A stretch of DNA of 64,000 nt from Pseudidiomarina marina. Lineage in GTDB: Bacteria > Pseudomonadota > Gammaproteobacteria > Enterobacterales > Alteromonadaceae. Each line of letters opens with the position of its first letter. Positions within the stretch are counted from its first letter, which is position 1. Location: the NCBI RefSeq assembly GCF_003987045.1, contig NZ_PIPZ01000002.1, forward strand, positions 531,685-595,684, in the 5' to 3' direction. Below the pieces are notes generated by a model, which made no database searches, was not told the origin of the DNA, and saw only the letters and a program-made list of their open reading frames with translations. The position numbers and the translations under genes were made by a program. Shown here piece by piece: positions 10,727 to 22,386 of the stretch.

Positions 10727-11260
10727 ATGTCAGAATTGACTACGGTTGCTCGCCCCTATGCAAAAGCAGCTTTTGATTTTGCAGTAGAGAACGGCGCTAT
10801 CGAAAAATGGCACGAAATGTTGGCCTTTGCTGCTGCGGTAGCAAATGATGCCACCATGGCTATGTTTTTGAGCAGCGCCGAAACGCTAGAAAAGAAAGTT
10901 GAAGTTTTCATCAACGTATGTGGTGAGCAACTGGACGATAAAGCCCAGAATTTTGTTCGCGTTATGGCTGAAAATGGCCGTTTGAAAGCTTTATCTGCTG
11001 TGGTTGCGTTGTTCGCTGAACTGCGCGCCGACTACGAAAAAGAAATCGCTGTAGACGTAACTTCAGCGGTGAAATTGACGAAGAAACAGCAGGACAATCT
11101 AGCGAAAACGTTAGAAAAACGTTTTTCACGCAAAGTTAAGCTGAATTGCACTGTCGATGCAGCAATTGTCAGTGGCTTATACATTAAAGCCGGTGACACG
11201 GTAATCGACGGCACGGTGCGCGGCAAGTTAGATCGACTTGCACACGCACTGCAATCCTAA
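10727..11260 (+). CDS. atpH: F0F1 ATP synthase subunit delta
   Basis: A 177-residue subunit that ties the b dimer to the top of the alpha3beta3 hexamer. It shows the typical N-terminal [13 protein letters not shown] and C-terminal [23 protein letters not shown] 10727 is preferred over GTG 10721 because AAGGGG then lies at the proper distance. The length matches E. coli AtpH (177). Confidence 0.96.
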   Translation: MSELTTVARPYAKAAFDFAVENGAIEKWHEMLAFAAAVANDATMAMFLSSAETLEKKVEVFINVCGEQLDDKAQNFVRVMAENGRLKALSAVVALFAELRADYEKEIAVDVTSAVKLTKKQQDNLAKTLEKRFSRKVKLNCTVDAAIVSGLYIKAGDTVIDGTVRGKLDRLAHALQS

Positions 11261-11274
11261 TTGGGGACTTGAGC

Positions 11275-12816
11275 ATGCAACTGAATTCAAATGAAATCGC
11301 AGAGCTGATCAAAAAACGAATTGAACAGTTCGAAGTGGTCAGTGAAGCTCGTAACGAAGGTACCATCGTATCTGTAACCGACGGTATTATTCGCATTCAC
11401 GGCCTTGCAGACTGTATGCAAGGTGAGATGGTTGAGCTTCCTGGCAATCGTTACGCTATCGCATTGAACCTTGAGCGCGACACCGTTGGTGCCGTTGTTA
11501 TGGGTCCATATGCCGATTTGCAAGAAGGCGTTAAAGTTAAATCTACTGGCCGTATCTTAGAAGTACCGGTTGGTCGTGCCTTATTAGGCCGTGTGGTAAA
11601 CACCTTAGGTGAGCCAATTGACGGTAAAGGTCCGATTGAAGCAGACGGCTTCGAGCCAGTTGAAAAAATCGCACCAGGTGTAATCGAGCGTCAATCAGTT
11701 GATCAACCAGTACAAACTGGTTACAAATCAATCGATGCTATGATTCCAGTAGGTCGTGGTCAGCGTGAGTTGATCATCGGTGACCGTCAAACCGGTAAAA
11801 CGGCTTTGGCAATCGATGCCATCATCAACCAGAAAAACTCAGGCATTAAGTGTGTCTACGTTGCTATCGGTCAGAAAGCCTCGACCATCGCGAACGTGGT
11901 ACGCAAGCTTGAAGAACACGGCGCATTGGAAAACACCATTGTTGTTGCAGCATCTGCTTCTGAATCAGCAGCGTTGCAATACTTGGCAGCCTACTCAGGT
12001 TGTACCATGGGTGAATACTTCCGTGACCGCGGTGAAGACGCATTGATCGTATACGATGACTTGTCGAAGCAAGCTGTTGCTTATCGTCAAATCTCATTGT
12101 TGCTGCGTCGTCCGCCAGGTCGTGAAGCATACCCAGGTGACGTTTTCTATCTTCACTCACGTCTACTTGAGCGTGCAGCGCGTGTAAACGCTGACTACGT
12201 TGAAAAGTACACCAACGGTGAAGTGAAAGGTAAAACGGGTTCATTAACAGCGCTACCGATTATCGAAACCCAAGCGGGTGACGTATCAGCGTTCGTACCA
12301 ACCAACGTGATTTCAATCACCGACGGTCAGATCTTCTTAGAAACTGACTTGTTCAACGCCGGTATCCGTCCAGCTGTTAACGCTGGTATCTCGGTATCGC
12401 GTGTAGGTGGTGCAGCACAGACCAAGATCATTAAGAAACTTGGTGGTGGTATCCGTTTGGCATTAGCACAGTATCGTGAATTGGCAGCGTTCGCGCAGTT
12501 CGCTTCAGACTTAGACGAAGCAACGCGTTCACAGCTTGAGCACGGTCAGCGTGTTACTGAACTGATGAAGCAAAACCAATATAAGCCAATGAGCGTGGCT
12601 GAAATGGCAGTGTCTATTTTCTCTGCAGAAAAGGGTTACCTGAAAGATGTAGAGAAAGACAAAATCCTCGACTTCGAAGGTGCGTTAATTTCGTACATGC
12701 GTAGCGAGCACGCTGAACTGATGGCTGATATTGATAAAACTGGCAACTATAACGACGACATCGAAGCGAAGCTGCACGAAGGTTTGAAAGCCTTCAAGAA
12801 AACGCAGTCTTGGTAA
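11275..12816 (+). CDS. atpA: F0F1 ATP synthase subunit alpha
   Basis: A 513-residue subunit, the same length as E. coli AtpA, carrying the non-catalytic nucleotide sites and regulatory contacts. The P-loop [13 protein letters not shown] and the late motif [19 protein letters not shown] are intact. ATG 11275 is chosen over TTG 11269: it gives the conserved start [13 protein letters not shown] and good spacing to GGGGAC. Confidence 0.98.
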   Translation: MQLNSNEIAELIKKRIEQFEVVSEARNEGTIVSVTDGIIRIHGLADCMQGEMVELPGNRYAIALNLERDTVGAVVMGPYADLQEGVKVKSTGRILEVPVGRALLGRVVNTLGEPIDGKGPIEADGFEPVEKIAPGVIERQSVDQPVQTGYKSIDAMIPVGRGQRELIIGDRQTGKTALAIDAIINQKNSGIKCVYVAIGQKASTIANVVRKLEEHGALENTIVVAASASESAALQYLAAYSGCTMGEYFRDRGEDALIVYDDLSKQAVAYRQISLLLRRPPGREAYPGDVFYLHSRLLERAARVNADYVEKYTNGEVKGKTGSLTALPIIETQAGDVSAFVPTNVISITDGQIFLETDLFNAGIRPAVNAGISVSRVGGAAQTKIIKKLGGGIRLALAQYRELAAFAQFASDLDEATRSQLEHGQRVTELMKQNQYKPMSVAEMAVSIFSAEKGYLKDVEKDKILDFEGALISYMRSEHAELMADIDKTGNYNDDIEAKLHEGLKAFKKTQSW

Positions 12817-12873
12817 GCGGAGCGTGGCTACACAATGTGTGGCCACAAGTCGTTGAGTTAACAGGAGAATATC

Positions 12874-13740
12874 ATGGCCGGCGGTAAAGAGATAAAAACC
12901 AAGATCGGGAGTATTAATAATACTCAGAAGATCACCAGTGCAATGGAGATGGTTGCTGCGTCTAAAATGAAAAAGGCGCAGGAACGTATGGCTTCAAGCC
13001 GTCCGTATGCGGACAGCATTCGCAAGGTGATCGGCCATGTTGCCCATGCCAACTTAGAATATAAGCATCCGTACTTAGAAGAGCGCGATGTGAAACGAGT
13101 TGGTTACATTGTGATTTCAACTGACCGCGGTTTGTGCGGCGGCTTAAACACCAACGAATTTAAAGCGGTGGTTAAGCATGCTAAAGCATATAAAGACAGC
13201 GGCGTGGATGTTGATTTCGCAGCCATAGGTAACAAGGCTACGGGTTTCTTTAAACGCTTTGGAGGCCGTTTACTGGCGCAAAAATCAGGTCTTGGTGATA
13301 AGCCAAGCGTGAATGATGTGCTCGGGACTGTACAGGTAATGTTAGATGCCTTTGATGAAGGCAAAATCGATCGCCTGTTTGTGGTGTACAACAAGTTTGT
13401 GAACACCATGAAGCAAGAACCAACGATAGCGCAATTGCTACCGTTGCCAAAAGCTGAGTCTCGTGACGAAGTTCAATCAGGTAGCTGGGACTACTTGTAT
13501 GAGCCGAATCCACAGCCAATTTTAGAATTACTGATTCGTCGTTATGTTGAAGCGACAGTGTATCAGGGCGTAGTGGACAACATCGCTAGTGAACAGGCAG
13601 CGCGGATGGTGGCAATGAAAGCCGCTACCGACAACGCCGAAGACCTCATCGATCAACTGCAATTGGTGTACAACAAAGCACGCCAAGCAGCGATCACGCA
13701 GGAAATTTCGGAAATTGTATCGGGCGCCGAAGCGGTTTAA
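12874..13740 (+). CDS. atpG: F0F1 ATP synthase subunit gamma
   Basis: A 288-residue central-shaft subunit. N-terminal [20 protein letters not shown] and C-terminal [20 protein letters not shown] form the coiled-coil rotor; the central motif is [14 protein letters not shown] clear AGGAGA precedes the ATG. It is preceded by a 57-base gap containing a short GC-rich inverted repeat (GTGGC..GCCAC) that could be a processing or attenuation point. Confidence 0.97.
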   Translation: MAGGKEIKTKIGSINNTQKITSAMEMVAASKMKKAQERMASSRPYADSIRKVIGHVAHANLEYKHPYLEERDVKRVGYIVISTDRGLCGGLNTNEFKAVVKHAKAYKDSGVDVDFAAIGNKATGFFKRFGGRLLAQKSGLGDKPSVNDVLGTVQVMLDAFDEGKIDRLFVVYNKFVNTMKQEPTIAQLLPLPKAESRDEVQSGSWDYLYEPNPQPILELLIRRYVEATVYQGVVDNIASEQAARMVAMKAATDNAEDLIDQLQLVYNKARQAAITQEISEIVSGAEAV

Positions 13741-15165
<1,425 letters not shown>

Positions 15166-15182
15166 TAAACCGGGAGGTTTAA

Positions 15183-15599
15183 ATGGCAGCTAAAACTGTA
15201 CAGCTTGATGTGGTCAGCGCCGAAGAACGTTTGTTCTCTGGTGCCGTTGAGACCCTGCAAGTGACCGGTAGCGAAGGTGAGCTGGGTATTCACCCAGGTC
15301 ACGCCCCGCTTTTAACCACAATCAAGCCAGGTATGGTGCGAGTGGTTAAAGAAGGTGGCGAAGAAGAAATCATCTACGTTGCTGGTGGTGTGCTTGAAGT
15401 GCAGCCGCATAACGTCTCGGTCCTTGCTGATACGGCCATTCGTGGTGAAGAGCTTGATGAACAAAAAGCTCTAGAAGCTATGAAACATGCTGAAGAAGCA
15501 ATTGCAGATCAAAGTTCTGATTTAAGCTACGCAGAAGCGGCGGCAGAACTGGCTCGAGCGATGGCTCAGTTGCAGGTTATTCGCAAACTACGCAAATAA
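15183..15599 (+). CDS. atpC: F0F1 ATP synthase subunit epsilon
   Basis: A 138-residue subunit at the foot of the shaft that restrains ATP hydrolysis. The N-terminal beta-sandwich contains [17 protein letters not shown], and a C-terminal helical pair follows. GGGAGG precedes the ATG. It is the last gene of the operon and is followed by an intrinsic terminator. Confidence 0.97.
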   Translation: MAAKTVQLDVVSAEERLFSGAVETLQVTGSEGELGIHPGHAPLLTTIKPGMVRVVKEGGEEEIIYVAGGVLEVQPHNVSVLADTAIRGEELDEQKALEAMKHAEEAIADQSSDLSYAEAAAELARAMAQLQVIRKLRK

Positions 15600-15625
15600 T
15601 CAGCACGCCAAGCTTTAAGAAAATG

Positions 15626-15662
15626 AAAAGACCCGTAAATCTCGGTTTGCGGGTCTTTTTTT
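15626..15662 (+). terminator. Rho-independent terminator of the atp operon
   Basis: A 10-base stem AAAAGACCCG / CGGGTCTTTT with a 14-base loop runs into seven T residues. It lies 27 bases after the atpC stop. Confidence 0.9.
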
Positions 15663-15735
15663 CGCCTGTTAATTTGTTGTAAACGGCTTTAAAATAGCCC
15701 ATCACTTTTATTCGAATACAGAAATGGAAGGATTC

Positions 15736-17100
15736 ATGTCTCTGAGTGTTGTTGTACTTGCTGCGGGTAAAGGCACTCGCATGCGTTCGGCGCTACCGAA
15801 GGTATTGCATCCAGTTGCCCATAAACCGATGGTTCAACATGTGATTGATACAGCGCGTTCGCTAGAACCAGACCACGTGCATGTCATTTATGGCCACGGT
15901 GGCGATGTATTAATGGAAAAACTTGCCGGACAAACGCTTAATTTTGTTGAGCAAGCACAGCAGCTGGGCACTGGTCACGCGGTGCAGCAAGTTGTGCCGC
16001 ACATTCAAGACAATCAAAGGATTTTGATTTTATACGGTGATGTGCCGTTAACTCGTACAGAAACGTTGCAAGCCTTGTTAGCTGCAGCTGCGAATACTGA
16101 TTTAGCATTACTCACCGTGACTTTGCCTGATCCGACCGGTTATGGCCGTATTGTGCGTGATGCGAATCATGCGGTTGTCGGCATTGTTGAGCAAAAAGAT
16201 GCCAGCGCCGAGCAGTTAAACATTACCGAAGTAAACACCGGCATGATGGCGGTGAGTGGGGCGGCATTGAAACGCTGGTTAGGCAAGTTGTCGAATAACA
16301 ATGCTCAAGGTGAATATTATCTGACGGATATTGTTGCCATGGCCGCCGCGGAAGGCGTGAACATCGCAACGGCGCAGCCACAGGCGATTAGCGAAGTGGA
16401 AGGTGCGAACAATCGGGTGCAATTGGCAGGGCTAGAGCGCGCGTACCAAGCGCGTCAAGCCGAGCAATTGATGTTAGACGGCGCCACGTTAATGGATCCA
16501 GCTCGTGTTGATGTGCGCGGTGAGGTGATCATTGCCAACGACGTTGTGGTTGACGTGAATGTTATTTTTGAAGGCCGAGTGGAACTTGGCGAAGGCGTCG
16601 TTATCGAAAGCAACTGTGTACTGCGCAATTGTAAAATTGGGGCTGGCTCACGCGTGAAAGCAAACAGCGTCATAGAAGATGCCGTGTTAGCTGAAAATTG
16701 CGCCGTTGGTCCATTTGTTCGCTTACGCCCAGGCGCTGACTTAGCTGAAGGCGTGCAAGTTGGTAACTTTGTTGAAATTAAGAAAACGCGCATGGGTAAA
16801 GGCTCAAAAGCGAGCCACCTCACCTACCTTGGTGATGCACAAATTGGTGCTGACGTGAACATAGGCGCGGGCACTATCACCTGTAACTACGACGGTGTAA
16901 ATAAATTTGTGACCGAGATTGATGATGGCGCGTTTATCGGATCAAATAGCTCGTTGGTTGCTCCGGTTCGTGTTGGTAAAAACGCAACGGTAGGAGCCGG
17001 TTCAACGGTGACCAAGAGTGTGGAAGACGAAGAACTAGCGGTTGCGCGCGGTAAACAACGGAATATTAGTGGCTGGCAACGTCCAGTGAAAAAAGGATAA
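15736..17100 (+). CDS. glmU: Bifunctional GlcNAc-1-P uridyltransferase / GlcN-1-P acetyltransferase
   Basis: A 454-residue enzyme making UDP-GlcNAc for peptidoglycan and LPS. The uridyltransferase signature [17 protein letters not shown] is at the N terminus. The C-terminal left-handed beta helix of hexapeptide repeats runs from about 250. It includes the acetyltransferase segment [21 protein letters not shown] chose ATG 15736, preceded by GGAAG; an ATG at 15724 would add four residues. Length agrees with E. coli GlmU (456). It lies 5 bases before glmS, forming a hexosamine operon. Confidence 0.97.
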   Translation: MSLSVVVLAAGKGTRMRSALPKVLHPVAHKPMVQHVIDTARSLEPDHVHVIYGHGGDVLMEKLAGQTLNFVEQAQQLGTGHAVQQVVPHIQDNQRILILYGDVPLTRTETLQALLAAAANTDLALLTVTLPDPTGYGRIVRDANHAVVGIVEQKDASAEQLNITEVNTGMMAVSGAALKRWLGKLSNNNAQGEYYLTDIVAMAAAEGVNIATAQPQAISEVEGANNRVQLAGLERAYQARQAEQLMLDGATLMDPARVDVRGEVIIANDVVVDVNVIFEGRVELGEGVVIESNCVLRNCKIGAGSRVKANSVIEDAVLAENCAVGPFVRLRPGADLAEGVQVGNFVEIKKTRMGKGSKASHLTYLGDAQIGADVNIGAGTITCNYDGVNKFVTEIDDGAFIGSNSSLVAPVRVGKNATVGAGSTVTKSVEDEELAVARGKQRNISGWQRPVKKG

Positions 17101-17105
17101 GCGAT

Positions 17106-18938
17106 ATGTGTGGAATTGTTGGCGCAACTTCTGAGCGCCGTATTAGCGAAATTCTCATTGAAGGTTTAAAACGTCTTGAATACCGCGGTTACGATTCTGC
17201 GGGTTTGGCTGTATTAAACGAACAAGGCGTAATCGAGAGCGTTCGTCGAACTGGTAAAGTTCAAGCGCTTAAAGATGCCGTTGGTGAGCACCCACTATCG
17301 GGTACAACTGGTATCGCACATACCCGTTGGGCAACCCATGGCGGCGTTACTGAAGCAAACGCTCACCCACATATTTCAGAAGACTGCATTGCCGTGGTGC
17401 ACAACGGTATTATCGAAAATCACGATAAACTACGTGAGCAGTTAAAAGGCTTAGGTTATACCTTTGCGTCAGATACCGACACCGAGGTGATTTGTCACTT
17501 AGTGCATCATGAGCGTAAAACTCACGACGACTTGTTTGAAGCCGTTCAAGCAGCAGTGCGCCAATTAGAAGGTGCTTATGGCACGGTGGTTATGGATTGC
17601 CGCGAACCAGGCCGCTTGATCGTGGCTCGCTCTGGCAGTCCGTTGGTGATCGGTTTAGGTATTGGCGAGAATTTTGTTGCCTCTGACCAACTTGCATTGT
17701 TACCAGTCACGCGTAAGTTCATGTACCTCGAAGAAGGCGACATGGCTGACATTAACCGTACCGAAGTGAAAGTTTATGACGCCAACGGCGAACGTGTTGA
17801 ACGCGAAATTCACGAATCAGACGGTAACTATGACGCTGGTGGTAAAGGCGAATATCGCCACTTCATGCTCAAAGAAATTCATGAGCAACCAAGCGCCGTG
17901 CGTAACGCCTTAGAGGGCCGTATTGTGGATGGTCATGTGGCAGACGATGTGTTCGGTAACGGTTCGTTAGATTTATTAAAAGATATTGAACATGTGCAAA
18001 TTGTCGCGTGTGGTACGTCGTATCATGCGGGCATGGTTGCGCGCTATTGGCTCGAATCGATGGCGGGCGTGTCATGTAACGTCGAAATTGCCTCAGAATT
18101 CCGTTATCGCCAATCGCACGTGCATCCCAATAGCTTGTTGGTCACTATTTCACAGTCTGGTGAAACGGCGGACACTTTAGCGGCACTGCGTTTAAGCAAA
18201 GAATTGGGCTATAAAGGCAGCCTCACCATTTGTAACGTCAGCACCTCGTCGATGGTGCGTGAATCCGACTTAGCTTATATGACGCGTGCCGGAACCGAAA
18301 TAGGTGTGGCATCAACCAAAGCATTCACCACCCAGTTAGTCGGTTTGTTGATGTTAACATTGGCCATAGGTCAGTTCCGCGGTATGCCAGCTTCACAACA
18401 AGAAGCTGTGTTGAAATCGCTGAAGACGTTGCCAGCGAAGCTCGAAGAAGCGTTATTGCTGAGTGATGCCATTGAAGCCTTGGCGCCTGAGTTTGCGGAC
18501 AAGTTCCATAGCTTGTTCTTAGGGCGTGGCACGCAATACCCCATTGCGATGGAAGGTGCGTTAAAGCTCAAAGAAATTTCTTATATTCACGCTGAAGCTT
18601 ATGCCGCCGGTGAATTGAAGCACGGCCCGCTGGCACTCATTGACGCAGATATGCCAGTGATTGTGGTGGCACCAAACGATGAATTGCTTGAGAAACTTAA
18701 ATCAAATGTTGAAGAAGTGCGTGCTCGTGGCGGCATCATGTATGTGTTTGCCGACAAAGACGCCCACTTCAAGGGTGATGACAGCATGCGCGTCATCAAC
18801 GTCACGCACTGTGACGAACTGATTGCACCGATTGTTTATACCATTCCGCTTCAGTTGCTCTCCTACTTCGTTGCTATCATTAAAGGCACTGATGTGGATC
18901 AGCCGCGAAACTTGGCGAAATCGGTTACGGTGGAATAA
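17106..18938 (+). CDS. glmS: Glutamine-fructose-6-phosphate aminotransferase (isomerizing)
   Basis: A 610-residue enzyme that makes glucosamine-6-phosphate, the entry step to amino sugars. The catalytic Cys2 starts the glutaminase domain (MCGIVGA), followed by [12 protein letters not shown] and HTRWATHGG. Two SIS isomerase domains follow (ACGTSYHAG and [28 protein letters not shown]), ending in [11 protein letters not shown]. No glmS ribozyme is expected or seen. A terminator lies 14 bases downstream. Confidence 0.98.
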   Translation: MCGIVGATSERRISEILIEGLKRLEYRGYDSAGLAVLNEQGVIESVRRTGKVQALKDAVGEHPLSGTTGIAHTRWATHGGVTEANAHPHISEDCIAVVHNGIIENHDKLREQLKGLGYTFASDTDTEVICHLVHHERKTHDDLFEAVQAAVRQLEGAYGTVVMDCREPGRLIVARSGSPLVIGLGIGENFVASDQLALLPVTRKFMYLEEGDMADINRTEVKVYDANGERVEREIHESDGNYDAGGKGEYRHFMLKEIHEQPSAVRNALEGRIVDGHVADDVFGNGSLDLLKDIEHVQIVACGTSYHAGMVARYWLESMAGVSCNVEIASEFRYRQSHVHPNSLLVTISQSGETADTLAALRLSKELGYKGSLTICNVSTSSMVRESDLAYMTRAGTEIGVASTKAFTTQLVGLLMLTLAIGQFRGMPASQQEAVLKSLKTLPAKLEEALLLSDAIEALAPEFADKFHSLFLGRGTQYPIAMEGALKLKEISYIHAEAYAAGELKHGPLALIDADMPVIVVAPNDELLEKLKSNVEEVRARGGIMYVFADKDAHFKGDDSMRVINVTHCDELIAPIVYTIPLQLLSYFVAIIKGTDVDQPRNLAKSVTVE

Positions 18939-18952
18939 ATTTGTTCGATTGG

Positions 18953-18976
18953 AAAAGGCCCGCAAGGGCCTTTTTT
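18953..18976 (+). terminator. Rho-independent terminator after glmS
   Basis: AAAAGGCCC / GGGCCTTTT with a GCAA tetraloop and a T run. Perfect 9-base stem. Confidence 0.92.
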
Positions 18977-19140
18977 GTTGGTGCCATACTCTACTTTGCA
19001 CAGCAATAGCATCTTGCCTTGCATCGCTGATAAATATGTCTTACTTTCAATTACATATTTTAAACAATGCTCCTGTTGTCACTTATAGCAAAATGAGCGT
19101 GCACACTATACAAAGGTTATAAACCACAGGGAGAGTTCAA

Positions 19141-19362
19141 TTGAATATTAATGTGACGTTGCTCGGCGAGTTCATCGCATTATTCGCCTTCATAATGGGT
19201 GTATTGTGTTATTACCTTGGTCGTCGCAAAACACAGACTCCAGTTTTAGCCGGTTTGCTCGGTGTAGTACTTTCAATTATTCCACCGTTTGCCCTAGTTT
19301 ATCTGGTGGTACTGGTATTTAAAAAAGATTTAGGTTCAACATCGGCGGCAGTGAGTGGGTAA
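19141..19362 (+). CDS. Small two-helix membrane protein with AtpF-like N terminus
   Basis: A 73-residue protein with a TTG start after GGGAGAG. The first hydrophobic segment is MNINVTLLGEFIALFAFI; a short basic loop (GRRKTQ) and a second segment follow. Eleven of the first 18 residues are identical to the start of AtpF in this window ([18 protein letters not shown]). The charged stalk of subunit b is absent. It may be a remnant or paralogue of the subunit b membrane helix, or the likeness may be chance. Its function is unknown. Its C-terminal end abuts the ccdB relic. Confidence 0.55.
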   Translation: MNINVTLLGEFIALFAFIMGVLCYYLGRRKTQTPVLAGLLGVVLSIIPPFALVYLVVLVFKKDLGSTSAAVSG

Positions 19363-19363
19363 A

Positions 19364-19531
19364 TTCGGATGTTGGGTTTAATCGTGATAGGCGAATCGAT
19401 GCCGTATCGTCAGTTGCCATGAGCAGAATGACAACCGTTGTTTTTAATTCACTCAATAAGTTAGTTTGAACGTCCAACAAATATGGATACTTGTGGCGTG
19501 TAAGCGGATTCGGGTTATGGTAAGCACAAAA
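19364..19531 (-). pseudogene. ccdB-like toxin fragment (decayed)
   Basis: On the minus strand, one frame reads FCAYHNPNPLTRHKYPYLLD and continues VQTNLLSELKTTVVILLMAT. This is the N-terminal half of the CcdB gyrase-poison fold (family pattern: QF-vY-N, YPYllDVQ, L-T-vViPL). No start codon exists (a TAA precedes the Phe codon), and the coding pattern stops after about 55 residues at the end of the 73-residue ORF on the other strand. CcdB is about 100 residues, so the catalytic C-terminal half is missing. The fragment cannot make an active toxin. It overlaps the tail of the parD frame. Confidence 0.7.
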
Positions 19532-19697
19532 TTACCTCATCAAAACTTCCTAACGCTGTCGCTAAATGTTCTTCCTCAAGCTTACGTAAACCCGCTCGAA
19601 TAACTTCACTTACTGAAGCATATCGACCACTTTCAATAAGTTGATCGACAAACTGGTCGAAGTGAGCGCCTAAGCTGATACTCGTATTTTTCGCCAC
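19515..19697 (-). pseudogene. Truncated ParD-like antitoxin, orphan
   Basis: A 60-residue frame starting GTG at 19697 after GAGGGGG. Residues 1-45 are a ribbon-helix-helix antitoxin of ParD type (MAKNTSISLGAHFDQFVD, GRYASVSEVIRAGLRKLEEE). ParD proteins are usually 80-90 residues with a C-terminal toxin-binding tail. Here the tail ends abruptly in a non-family sequence that runs into the ccdB fragment. No ParE is present. DNA binding may survive; toxin neutralisation probably does not. It may still be expressed from the operator just upstream. Confidence 0.65.
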
Positions 19698-19710
19698 AAC
19701 ACCCCCTCAA

Positions 19711-19735
19711 TACCAATAAATATTAAAATTTGGTA
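19711..19735 (-). promoter_or_regulatory. Inverted repeat, likely ParD autoregulatory operator
   Basis: TACCAA (19711-19716) and TTGGTA (19730-19735) flank an AT-rich centre immediately upstream of the parD ribosome-binding site. This is where ribbon-helix-helix antitoxins usually repress their own promoter. Confidence 0.45.
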
Positions 19736-19845
19736 CTAAAAGGGGTTTAGTCGAAAATGTTATTAAAGCAATACCTCGGCTGATAGTCAGCAGCCCAGAT
19801 ACATAGTATTCTGACCTTCAAAGCCTTAATACTTAAAGTTTATTC

Positions 19846-20094
19846 ATGTTAAAAAAATTACTCAACGTTGTACTGGCTACCGGGGTTGTTGCGGTAGCTT
19901 TTGCCATTTTCTGTTTGCCAAGTATTGGCCTCACCTATTTGGGCGCGTGGCTTATTAGCTTTGTGGTTGATATTAATTTCGATAGTTGGATTACCCACAC
20001 GGTTATTCTGGTTCTATCAGCGGTTTGGTCGCTGATTACGTTAAACACCGATACCGGTGATGACATGCTAAAAACACTCACGATGAAGCGTTAA
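19846..20094 (+). CDS. Small membrane protein, function unknown
   Basis: An 82-residue protein with two hydrophobic segments (about 5-40 and 48-66) and a charged C terminus (KTLTMKR). No family recognised. It ends 10 bases before the CDF transporter and may be co-transcribed with it. The ATG at 19846 has only a weak ribosome-binding site (TAAAG). Confidence 0.6.
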   Translation: MLKKLLNVVLATGVVAVAFAIFCLPSIGLTYLGAWLISFVVDINFDSWITHTVILVLSAVWSLITLNTDTGDDMLKTLTMKR

Positions 20095-20104
20095 CGGAAT
20101 ACTT

Positions 20105-21019
20105 ATGGGCCATCACCATCACGATCACAGCAAAGATATGGCATCGGAGCGCTTGGGTTGGGCATTCCTGCTCAACTTTTGCTTCACCATTATTGAGTTT
20201 ATTGGTGGTGTGCTGACCAACAGTACGGCGATTTTGGCCGATGCGGTGCATGATTTGGGTGATAGTCTATCGCTGGGCATGGCGTGGATACTCAACAAGT
20301 TAGGCCGTAAGCGCGCGAATAGTCAGTTTACTTACGGGTATCGTCGTTTGAGTTTAGCGGGTGCCTTTATTAACGCTGTCGTGCTGATCGTTGGCTCAAC
20401 TTGGGTGTTATTGGAAGCAATTCCACGGCTGTGGGATCCGCAAATGCCCATGGCTAATGGCATGATTGCTTTAGCGGTTCTCGGCATTGCGGTAAATGGT
20501 TTCGCTGCGTTTAAATTATCGAAGGGTAAAAGTTTAAACGAGCGCATCATCAATTGGCATTTAATAGAAGACGTGTTGGGTTGGGTTGCGGTGCTGATTG
20601 TCGGCATTGTGTTACTGTTTGTGGATTGGCCGATTCTCGATCCACTGTTGTCGATTGCGTTCACGGTGTTCATATTATTTAACGTGATTCGCAACTTACA
20701 TGAAACTGCCCGCTTATTTTTCCAAGCGGCACCGGACAATGGCACGGTGGAAGCAGTCACAGCAACCCTGAAGCAATTACCGAATGTGGTAGACGTGCAT
20801 CACCTGCATTTTTGGTCACTTGACGGTGAGCATCACGTGCTAACAGCCCATTTGGTGCTTGATGAGGATATCGAAAGTGAGCAACGCCGCTATTTGAAGG
20901 AAGCGATAGACAAAGCATTGCTACCGTATCAGTTAAGTCATACCACGATTGAACTCGAACTGCCCGGCGAAGTTTGTCGTGATGAGAGCGCTCACCACGA
21001 CCGCCATCATGATCACTAA
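20105..21019 (+). CDS. Cation diffusion facilitator (Zn/Co/Cd efflux, CzcD/ZitB type)
   Basis: A 304-residue proton-coupled divalent metal exporter. It starts with a His-rich tail (MGHHHHDHSKD) and ends with another (HHDRHHDH). Six helices are visible. The transport-site motif of helix II is ILADAVHDLGDSLSL (HxxxD), paired with HLIEDVLGW in helix V. The cytoplasmic C-terminal domain contains VDVHHLHFWSLDGEHHVLTAH. Zinc is the most likely substrate, inferred from the HD-HD tetrahedral site. It is convergent with the HAAS-domain gene. Confidence 0.9.
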   Translation: MGHHHHDHSKDMASERLGWAFLLNFCFTIIEFIGGVLTNSTAILADAVHDLGDSLSLGMAWILNKLGRKRANSQFTYGYRRLSLAGAFINAVVLIVGSTWVLLEAIPRLWDPQMPMANGMIALAVLGIAVNGFAAFKLSKGKSLNERIINWHLIEDVLGWVAVLIVGIVLLFVDWPILDPLLSIAFTVFILFNVIRNLHETARLFFQAAPDNGTVEAVTATLKQLPNVVDVHHLHFWSLDGEHHVLTAHLVLDEDIESEQRRYLKEAIDKALLPYQLSHTTIELELPGEVCRDESAHHDRHHDH

Positions 21020-21027
21020 CCTAGCCT

Positions 21028-22386
21028 TCAAAACCCAAATATTAGTGGGAAAATAAATACGACAATTGCGGCCCAGATCGCGTACACCGGAATCAACCGA
21101 GTTTGCCATTGTTCAAGTAAAGCAAATGACCATTGGCCGCGAATAAACTGCCAATACAACCATGCGTAACCGCTTAAACTAACCAATAATATGAGGTTTT
21201 CGCCGAGTGCTGCGGTACGGTTGGCAGTAAATCCCATGTCGGCGATGCGGCTGGCTATGGCAGCTAATGCCAACAAATCAACCAATAACGCCGAGACAAT
21301 CAATAGCCATTGCAGGCGGTCGAAAAGACTCGGTGCTTTACCAGATTCGCGCGACGACACGGCATATAAAACCAAGCCCAGCACAACAATCAGCAAGGCA
21401 TCAAGGCCAATAAGCAGTTCACGTTCGACGTCAAACGTACGTCCACTCACCAGCATAATCACCAAGAATGTCAGTAGCAACAACGTGAATAGTGGCGTGA
21501 AAATACGTGCCAATACTGGTGCCATATTCTCGACAGCCCCTTGTTTTGCTTCGACCAACCAGCCAACAATAATCACGGCGCCCATAACACCTGAGGGAAT
21601 CAACCATTGCTGTGCGAACCACTCAATGTTCATGCCGATAAACGAGAACATACCAATGGTTAATGCAGTTAGAACCGCGCCACCAAGTGCCAGTAATACA
21701 AAATAAATCGCGTATTCACCCGAGTAGCGAACAAAGTCCATGCGTCGCCCATCGGTTTGCCACCAGTTGCCGGTGTAGAGAATACCAACTAAAAACCAGA
21801 GGAATAGAGGCAGGTGGAGCAGACTTAACGACTGCGTGGCTGATGGATCTTGCCAGGGCATCAGGTTAATCACCGTGGCAATTCCTAGAGAAGCAACGAT
21901 TAACCAGTACCAACCCCGTTGCCCAAGTTGATGCTTCACCACGTAGTAAGCGCCGAGCATAGGCAAGCAAAACAACATAAAGTTACGCGCAAACACCCAT
22001 TCGTGGGTTTCGGGCGTGAATCCAAACAGTTTGGGCAGGTGAAATAGCACGGCCGCGCAGCATGCCAGCAGTAACGCCAGATAAAAGTCGGTGTTCCATG
22101 ACTGTTTATCGCCGCCCCAAACAATATTGCGCCACAGACGCCCTGCATGTACTTCGGCATACTCTTTGGAGACAGCTTCGAGATTACCGATTCGTTTCGT
22201 GGCGACGAGAAACGCTTCATCGACGTGCAATCCACGCTCTAATAGCGCGTCAATTTGGTCGCGCAAATGGCTTTCGAGTTCGTCAGCATCTTCTTCAAGA
22301 ATCGCGGCACGCCGAAGTACAAATTCGCGCCACTGTGCAATGTTTTGCTCGAGTTCAAAGGGTTGATTAGACGAATTGGACATCAT
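21028..22386 (-). CDS. Multi-pass membrane protein with N-terminal HAAS/permease-prefix domain
   Basis: About 452 residues. Residues 10-75 form a charged helical domain (EEDADELESHLRDQIDALLE, then DEAFLVATKRIGNLEAVSKE) seen in proteins encoded beside PadR regulators. About ten membrane helices follow. The gene overlaps padR by 20 bases, so the two are translated together. I chose ATG 22386 because GGAG lies 8 bases upstream; ATG 22392 and 22383 are alternatives. Function is unknown; in related pairs the prefix domain is thought to communicate with the regulator or partner membrane domains. Confidence 0.8.
   Translation of the reverse strand: MMSNSSNQPFELEQNIAQWREFVLRRAAILEEDADELESHLRDQIDALLERGLHVDEAFLVATKRIGNLEAVSKEYAEVHAGRLWRNIVWGGDKQSWNTDFYLALLLACCAAVLFHLPKLFGFTPETHEWVFARNFMLFCLPMLGAYYVVKHQLGQRGWYWLIVASLGIATVINLMPWQDPSATQSLSLLHLPLFLWFLVGILYTGNWWQTDGRRMDFVRYSGEYAIYFVLLALGGAVLTALTIGMFSFIGMNIEWFAQQWLIPSGVMGAVIIVGWLVEAKQGAVENMAPVLARIFTPLFTLLLLTFLVIMLVSGRTFDVERELLIGLDALLIVVLGLVLYAVSSRESGKAPSLFDRLQWLLIVSALLVDLLALAAIASRIADMGFTANRTAALGENLILLVSLSGYAWLYWQFIRGQWSFALLEQWQTRLIPVYAIWAAIVVFIFPLIFGF

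Noticed and set aside
17101..17105. glmS ribozyme or other riboswitch before glmS
   Set aside because: Only 5 bases separate glmU and glmS, leaving no room for a ribozyme.
21191..21706. A 171-codon plus-strand open frame
   Set aside because: It lies wholly antisense to the HAAS membrane protein; the Ser/Asn/Thr-rich product is the usual shadow of a hydrophobic gene.
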